Source: UBA11524 sp034104265 (GTDB lineage: Bacteria > Bacillota > Clostridia > Christensenellales > Aristaeellaceae). From it: DNA of 37,985 nucleotides. Every line of letters starts with the position of its first letter. Positions within the stretch are counted from its first letter, which is position 1. The stretch lies in the NCBI GenBank assembly GCA_034104265.1, contig JAXEEE010000158.1:1-37985 (forward strand), in the 5' to 3' direction. A program made the position numbers and the translations under genes. Under the pieces are notes generated by a model that searched no databases, was not told where the DNA came from, and saw nothing but the letters and a program-made list of their open reading frames with translations. Of the stretch, positions 34,196-37,985 are shown piece after piece.

Positions 34196-34981
34196 TTACT
34201 TGAAGGGGTTGAAGTCAGCACCGAAAGCAGCGGTCACAGCGTCAGCCGCATTGGTGAAGCCATCAGCCTGCACAGCCACAGCCTTCACGGGGCACTTCAC
34301 AGTACCGTTCAGGATGCTCAGATCAGCAGTGGGGAAGCGGGTGTCGATGTAAGCACCGTTCTTCATGTCGACGTGGCTGTCCAGATACACACCGGAGATG
34401 AACTGCTCAGTGGTCGCGCCAGCGGGCAGGGTCTTATAGTAATCAGCGAAGTACACATTGTAGGCAACGCCATCAATGGTGGTCTCAAAGTAGTTCCAGC
34501 CACTATGCTCAGGCTTGGCAACACTGCCCCACAGCCACTGGTTGTTGTAGGTGGTGGTGCCGTTGGCATTGCCGAAGTTGAAGTGCAGGATGTTCATGCT
34601 GGCGTTGAAGCTCTCTTCGAAGCCATCATCCAGAGCAGAGGGGATCGCGAAGTAGGCACGCACCCAGGCATCGGAAGTACCGGTGTTCTTAACGGTGACC
34701 ATCTTGTCGATGTAGTTGGCAGCCACGGGCTGGCCGAAGCTATCCTTCTCGCCCTGAGCAGAGCCAACGATGGGCATCAGAACCTGATCCTGCTTGAAGG
34801 CTTCCAGAGCGGTGCCTTCCTTATTCACCTGCTGCTCGATCAGGTCAATCTTCACGCCGCCAACGGTGAAGGTGTTGACAGCCTCATCAGTGTCGGTGAA
34901 GTAGGCCAGGGTGCCGCCGATGGCCAGGATGGCGACCATGCACAGGGCGCTGGCCAGCAGGACGATCTTACGCTTGCTCAT
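34196..34981 (-). CDS. SipW-type cargo protein, third of five (largest)
   Basis: A 261-residue protein with the most canonical SipW signal of the set: a hydrophobic helix, then IGGTLAYFTDTDEAVNTFTVG near residues 21-41. The mature part is beta-rich with MVTVKNTGTSDAWVRAYFAI, a theme also seen in TasA/camelysin proteins, and an aromatic middle (NNQWLWGS, GWNYFETT). The C-terminus AVAVQADGFTNAADAV carries the shared motif. It could be the main fibre subunit by size and signal; that is inference. AGAGGT precedes ATG 34981. Confidence 0.87.
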   Translation of the reverse strand: MSKRKIVLLASALCMVAILAIGGTLAYFTDTDEAVNTFTVGGVKIDLIEQQVNKEGTALEAFKQDQVLMPIVGSAQGEKDSFGQPVAANYIDKMVTVKNTGTSDAWVRAYFAIPSALDDGFEESFNASMNILHFNFGNANGTTTYNNQWLWGSVAKPEHSGWNYFETTIDGVAYNVYFADYYKTLPAGATTEQFISGVYLDSHVDMKNGAYIDTRFPTADLSILNGTVKCPVKAVAVQADGFTNAADAVTAAFGADFNPFK

Positions 34982-35049
34982 GTTTCATACCTCTTTCTTG
35001 TTGTTGGTTTATTCCTTAGCCCCGAAGGGCCGAGGGACGGGTTAGGGTA

Positions 35050-35658
35050 TTAGACACCGAGATTTGCCCATGCTTCATCGGCAGTGAAAGCCACACCATT
35101 CGCGCCAACATACTGGCAAGCATAGGCGGTGAAGGTCAGGGTGGGAGCAGATGCGGTACCCTTAGTAATGGCATCCATCATGGCCTTGGTCACAGTTTCC
35201 TTGACAGTGACCGTATCGCCAGCCAGCACACTGAACTCCTGATCAGCGGAGGATGCGAGGACTTCGCGGTAATACACGCCAGCCTCGCCAGCCAGAGCAG
35301 TCCAGCCAGTGGCAACATCGTAAGAAATGAAGTCATCCAGATTAGCGGACTCATCCACCTTCACGAACAGCCAGCAGGCCTCGCTGTTCGCCTCGACAGT
35401 GACCACCGGATCCTTCGTAATCGTGTTACCAGGAACCATCTTCAGATTGAGATTCTCAGTCTCAGTCAGATCGATGTTAATGTTGCCCACGGTGAAGGTG
35501 TTAACAACATCGTCCGTACTATCAGTCAGCCAAGCAACGGTCCCGCCAACAGCGGCCACCGCCAGCACCATCATCAGGCTCAGCACCACCAGGGCCTTGC
35601 GGCTCAGGCTCTTGCGCGCCCGACGTGCGCTGCGGGGATTACGCTTGTAATCGCTCAT
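35050..35658 (-). CDS. SipW-type cargo protein, second of five
   Basis: A 202-residue protein with a long basic leader (KRNPRSARRARKSLSRK), a hydrophobic helix and GGTVAWLTDSTDDVVNTFTVG. The mature part, LKMVPGNTITKDPVVTVEANSEACWLFVKV, mirrors the first cargo protein (PGHTYNKDPMVTV, SEPCYVKM), so these two are close paralogues that share a Cys. The C-terminus AYACQ...AWANLGV carries the shared motif. AAAGGAG precedes ATG 35658, only 20 bases after the first cargo gene. Confidence 0.86.
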   Translation of the reverse strand: MSDYKRNPRSARRARKSLSRKALVVLSLMMVLAVAAVGGTVAWLTDSTDDVVNTFTVGNINIDLTETENLNLKMVPGNTITKDPVVTVEANSEACWLFVKVDESANLDDFISYDVATGWTALAGEAGVYYREVLASSADQEFSVLAGDTVTVKETVTKAMMDAITKGTASAPTLTFTAYACQYVGANGVAFTADEAWANLGV

Positions 35659-35678
35659 GGGTTAGGTCTCCTTTCGGA

Positions 35679-36335
35679 TTACTTAGCAGAGTAGGCAGCC
35701 CAAGCCAGATCAGGAGTGGCAAAGCCGTCAGCCTGGATGGCATAGGCGTTCACGGTGATGGTCATGCCCTCGATGGTCTTCAGCTGATCATTGGTGATAA
35801 AGCCGGGAACCACGATCTGGTCGAACAGAGCGTCCAGCGCAACGTCGCCATTGGGAGCACCAACGGTCTCCTTGTACCAGAACTCATAAGTGCGGGTGTT
35901 CTTACCAGTATCCTCGGTGTTGCCCTTGTCGGTCCAGTTGGTGGCATCATAACCCACGAAGATGGAGGTCATGTCAGCACCCTTGGGCGCAAAGATGGCA
36001 TCCAGTTCAGCAGCCTTGGTGAAGGTCACGGTCATCTTCACATAGCAGGGCTCGCTGCCCTTCAGCACGGTGACCATGGGATCCTTGTTGTAGGTGTGGC
36101 CGGGCATCAGCTTGTAGCTGTTAGCCTTCACACGATCAGTAGCAGTCGTATCCAGCGTGCCATCGGTATTTGCCTTGGCCTCATCCAGCTTGATAGCCAC
36201 CTTACCAACGGTGAAGGTGTTCTCAACTTTATCCGTAGAGGTCAGATACGCCAGGGTCGCGCCCACGCTCAGGCAGACCAGCAGCACGGCGCTGCAGGCC
36301 AGCAGCAGAACCTTGCGCAGCATAGACTTTTTCAT
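35679..36335 (-). CDS. SipW-type cargo protein, first of five
   Basis: A 218-residue protein. Its signal is MKKSMLRK, a hydrophobic helix and VGATLAYLTSTDKVENTFTVG. The mature region includes PGHTYNKDPMVTV and SEPCYVKMTVTF (one Cys, as in the second cargo protein). The C-terminus, VNAYAIQADGFATPDLAWAAY, is the clearest example of the shared AxAxQ...AW ending. AAGGAGG lies eight bases before ATG 36335. The gene directly follows sipW (66-base gap), as expected for a SipW substrate. Confidence 0.87.
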   Translation of the reverse strand: MKKSMLRKVLLLACSAVLLVCLSVGATLAYLTSTDKVENTFTVGKVAIKLDEAKANTDGTLDTTATDRVKANSYKLMPGHTYNKDPMVTVLKGSEPCYVKMTVTFTKAAELDAIFAPKGADMTSIFVGYDATNWTDKGNTEDTGKNTRTYEFWYKETVGAPNGDVALDALFDQIVVPGFITNDQLKTIEGMTITVNAYAIQADGFATPDLAWAAYSAK

Positions 36336-36401
36336 GTTTGGTTTCCTCCTTGTCTTGGTTCGTTGTCGGGTTTGTATGGAAAGCCCGGGGGGGACTTTTC
36401 A

Positions 36402-37028
36402 TCACTGGGGTTCATGCTTGCCGCGCTTGGGCTTTTTCGGTTCGTCCACCGCGCGGAGCAGGTCGGGCAGGAAGGTCAGGATCACCAGCACCAGCGCAAT
36501 GCAGATGCCCATGATCATCCCCTGCCGGGTTTGCAGCCAGCTGGAAAGATAGCCCAGGTACGGGATGGAGAATACCGGCGTGCCCACCACGTTCTTGTAG
36601 TGCACGGGGGTGCCGTCCACCGCGTCGTTGGCGTCGCCCTTGGTCTGGTAATAGTAGACAGGCTCGTCCAGGGGGACTTCCTCCATGACGGGGTTGCCCG
36701 CGTCATCCAGGAGGGGGGTGCCCGCCTCGTCGAGCATCTGCTCCTGCCGGGTGGTCAGCACCTCAATGTCCACCACGCGATGGGTGGCCAGCAGCAGATC
36801 CTCATTGACGACGAATGTGATCGGCATGCCTACCGTGATGTCGGCCGGAGCCACATCCTTGACGTAGATCAGCGCGCCCACATGGTAGGTCGGTTCCATG
36901 GAGCCCGAGAGCACCGCGTAGGGCGTCAGCCCCACCACGCGCACGCCGACCAACAGGACGGCCAGGATGACCATGACGGCCACCAGCAGCGTGGTGATCA
37001 CGCTCCAGAGCTTCCGCAACACCTTCAT
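36402..37028 (-). CDS. sipW: Signal peptidase I, ER-type (SipW)
   Basis: A 208-residue membrane protease that removes signal peptides outside the membrane. An N-terminal helix (about 9-33) precedes SGSMEPTYHVG with Ser43 as nucleophile and ATHRVV with His83 as general base. His instead of Lys marks the archaeal/ER-type branch to which Bacillus SipW belongs. A second helix (about 170-192) and a basic tail (KKPKRGKHEPQ) follow. It is first in the locus; the five cargo proteins downstream carry the matching signal type. GATAGGA precedes ATG 37028. Confidence 0.92.
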   Translation of the reverse strand: MKVLRKLWSVITTLLVAVMVILAVLLVGVRVVGLTPYAVLSGSMEPTYHVGALIYVKDVAPADITVGMPITFVVNEDLLLATHRVVDIEVLTTRQEQMLDEAGTPLLDDAGNPVMEEVPLDEPVYYYQTKGDANDAVDGTPVHYKNVVGTPVFSIPYLGYLSSWLQTRQGMIMGICIALVLVILTFLPDLLRAVDEPKKPKRGKHEPQ

Positions 37029-37236
37029 CTCGTCCTATCATCTTCTTTCCATGCTGGTTTGTGCCGCACGGCACGCATGAGCCCCCCCGATGATACTCTG
37101 GCCAGTCGCATCAGGGAAGGGGGAAACACACATACCTTCGCCATGGAAGGTGGGAAATCCTGCCTGTCCCGGCGATTTTTACGGCATTTTGGCACAGCAT
37201 GCCTATGGCAAAGCCATGCCCAATCGACACAGACAC
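37029..37236 (-). promoter_or_regulatory. Roughly 200-nt leader of the sipW locus
   Basis: No gene on either strand. On the minus strand the RNA could form ATGGC-TTT-GCCAT (about 37203-37215) and GTGCCG/CGGCAC near 37060-37075. I looked for c-di-GMP riboswitch landmarks and saw none. The length is unusual and leaves room for post-initiation control. Confidence 0.4.
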
Positions 37237-37265
37237 AATTTACCATCCTTAGCCCAATTTGTCAA
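37237..37265 (-). promoter_or_regulatory. Promoter of the sipW-srtB locus
   Basis: Minus strand: TTGACA (37265-37260), exactly 17 bases, TAAATT (37242-37237). It is the only strong promoter seen for the 11-kb run, and the surrounding DNA is AT-rich. Confidence 0.85.
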
Positions 37266-37413
37266 GGGCTTACAGGCACTACACAATTATTTAATACTTT
37301 CGTCCCTTTTGGGGACGCATTGTGAAGCATGTGCTGTCCGGCGGGAAAGTATACCATCCAAGGGGAAAAAAGCACAGCCGGCCTGTTCTGCGGGAAATCC
37401 CCGCCGGGAACCC

Positions 37414-37442
37414 TTGCCAATGGGCGCGCCCTGTGCTATAAT
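37414..37442 (+). promoter_or_regulatory. Promoter of the truncated tRNA copy
   Basis: TTGCCA at 37414-37419, 17 bases, TATAAT at 37437-37442 with an extended TG motif. Confidence 0.85.
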
Positions 37443-37466
37443 GGGTGATGCGCCGCAAGCGCACAT

Positions 37467-37506
37467 GCGCCCGTAGCTCAGCAGGATAGAGCGTCCGCCT
37501 CCTAAG
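37467..37506 (+). pseudogene. 5' half of tRNA-Arg(CCU)
   Basis: Acceptor 5' strand GCGCCCG, D-arm and anticodon loop CTCCTAA match the intact tRNA downstream except for two bases. The sequence diverges just after the loop (GAAAGAGCTCG), and no T-arm or 3' acceptor strand follows before a hairpin near 37590. The direct repeat with the intact copy also covers six bases upstream (GCACAT). Confidence 0.85.
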
Positions 37507-37589
37507 AAAGAGCTCGCCCGAATCCAGAGCGCGGTTTGCAAAGCGGGTCGAGGGTACGACTTGCGTCGGATGCATCCCCCTCTGCCTGT

Positions 37590-37626
37590 CACATTTCTGC
37601 TAATGAAATGTGAGCGCTGGTTTTTT
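37590..37626 (+). terminator. Possible terminator after the truncated tRNA copy
   Basis: CACATTT at 37590-37596 pairs with AAATGTG at 37606-37612; six T begin eight bases later, so the geometry is imperfect. Confidence 0.4.
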
Positions 37627-37633
37627 GTCCCCA

Positions 37634-37661
37634 CAGAATTGTTTGCAACGCAAACATTCTG
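37634..37661. repeat. Near-perfect palindrome
   Basis: CAGAAT-T-GTTTGC-AAC-GCAAAC-ATTCTG, a 12-base-pair stem with one bulged T that overlaps one CTGCTAAC copy. Confidence 0.75.
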
Positions 37662-37730
37662 CTAACACGAGAGGCCAAAAACAGGCCGATCCGTTAGCAG
37701 AAAACCAAACAAAATCATAACAATCGAATA

Positions 37731-37763
37731 CCGGAAAACCCTTGACAATACTGAGTTTTCCGG
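37731..37763. promoter_or_regulatory. Inverted repeat just upstream of tRNA-Arg
   Basis: CCGGAAAAC at 37731-37739 pairs with GTTTTCCGG at 37755-37763. The loop contains TTGACA (37742-37747), but no -10 box stands at proper spacing before the tRNA at 37769. Confidence 0.6.
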
Positions 37764-37768
37764 CACAT

Positions 37769-37845
37769 GCACCCGTAGCTCAGCAGGATAGAGCGACCGC
37801 CTCCTAAGCGGTAGGCCGTGGGTTCGAATCCCGCCGGGTGCGCCA
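37769..37845 (+). tRNA. tRNA-Arg (anticodon CCU)
   Basis: A full cloverleaf: acceptor GCACCCG/CGGGTGC, D-arm GCTC/GAGC, anticodon stem ACCGC/GCGGT around CTCCTAA (anticodon CCT), T-arm GTGGG-TTCGAAT-CCCGC, and an encoded CCA end. It reads AGG codons. Confidence 0.97.
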
Positions 37846-37854
37846 AAAACACCG

Positions 37855-37918
37855 AAAAACTCCCGATTTCGAGCCAAAAAGCTGCTAACAGCCTTCAACT
37901 TAGGAATCGGGGGTTTTT
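37855..37918 (+). terminator. Terminator after tRNA-Arg
   Basis: AAAAACTCCCGATT pairs with AATCGGGGGTTTTT over 14 positions with one wobble; the loop is long (about 36 bases) and holds a CTGCTAAC copy. Confidence 0.7.
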
Positions 37919-37985
37919 CTATTTTTAGGTATCAGCGGAGCCGGTACCCCTGCTCATATTTTCAAAGAGCCATTAGCAGATTTCT

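Larger units (their letters stand above)
37594..37980. repeat. Five copies of CTGCTAAY around the tRNA
   Basis: Copies lie within 37594-37604 (TTTCTGCTAAT), 37657-37666 (TTCTGCTAAC), 37693-37702 (inverted), 37882-37889 and 37972-37980 (inverted). The second and third form a perfect 10-base inverted pair. Spaced short repeats next to a tRNA resemble arm-type sites of tyrosine integrases. Confidence 0.65.

Noticed and set aside
37029..37236. c-di-GMP riboswitch in the sipW leader
   Set aside because: None of the conserved loop sequences I know were found.
37467..37760. Group I intron in the tRNA-Arg(CCU) anticodon loop
   Set aside because: Such introns exist in other bacteria, but no 3' tRNA half follows here; the next copy restarts from the acceptor stem.
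37662..37898. 78-codon minus-strand frame containing GGIRTHGLPLRRRSLYPAELR-like text
   Set aside because: A familiar false protein produced by reading antisense through a tRNA gene; the same holds for 37287-37634.

Overview
The window looks like chromosomal DNA of a GC-rich Gram-positive Clostridia-type bacterium (Bacillota). The grounds are a T-box leader upstream of ileS, a Gram-positive LexA box at recA, strong AGGAGG-like ribosome binding sites, DegV and DUF1836 proteins, a class B sortase and an ER-type signal peptidase (SipW). The species cannot be named from the sequence. Because GC is high, long antisense open frames are common and have been left out.

Layout. 1-534: a broken ABC permease end, a repeat, then a promoter followed at once by a strong terminator. 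535-5188 (+): a compact five-gene operon of ATP-grasp, alpha-E, transglutaminase, an M14/aspartoacylase-type enzyme and a paralogue of it that has lost its metal ligands. 5250-8023: DUF1836 and DegV genes from divergent promoters, a secreted C39-like peptidase and a small membrane protein. 8284-9884 (-): recA followed closely by an acetyltransferase gene. 9990-10910: gene-free, filled with direct and inverted repeats. 11075-12400 (+): pyrimidine-nucleoside phosphorylase. 12452-20911 (-): MBL-fold hydrolase, ileS with T-box, a family 2 glycosyltransferase, a nucleoside kinase and a DEDDh exonuclease. 20912-21446: decayed gene-free DNA. 21447-25718 (-): RpiR regulator plus FAD oxidoreductase, then a NimA-like flavin protein, an anion permease and an acetyltransferase.

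25860-37028 (-) is the most striking part: an uninterrupted run of eleven genes behind one consensus promoter at 37237-37265. In transcription order it holds sipW, two SipW-type cargo proteins, a third, a fourth, a large CHAP-like/SH3 repeat protein, a giant von Willebrand A/Cna-B adhesin, a fifth SipW-type cargo, a membrane-anchored protein with a sortase-like tail, a 59-residue membrane protein and a class B sortase. Read together, SipW would process five small cargo proteins that could form a fibre or matrix, the adhesin would provide ligand binding, and SrtB would fix at least one component to the wall. The adhesin's vWA domain lies in markedly AT-rich DNA, suggesting domain exchange.

37414-37985: a 5' half of tRNA-Arg(CCU) with its own promoter, then an intact tRNA-Arg(CCU). 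Five copies of an 8-bp motif (CTGCTAAY) and several palindromes surround them, as would be expected near the attachment site of an integrative element that continues to the right of the window.
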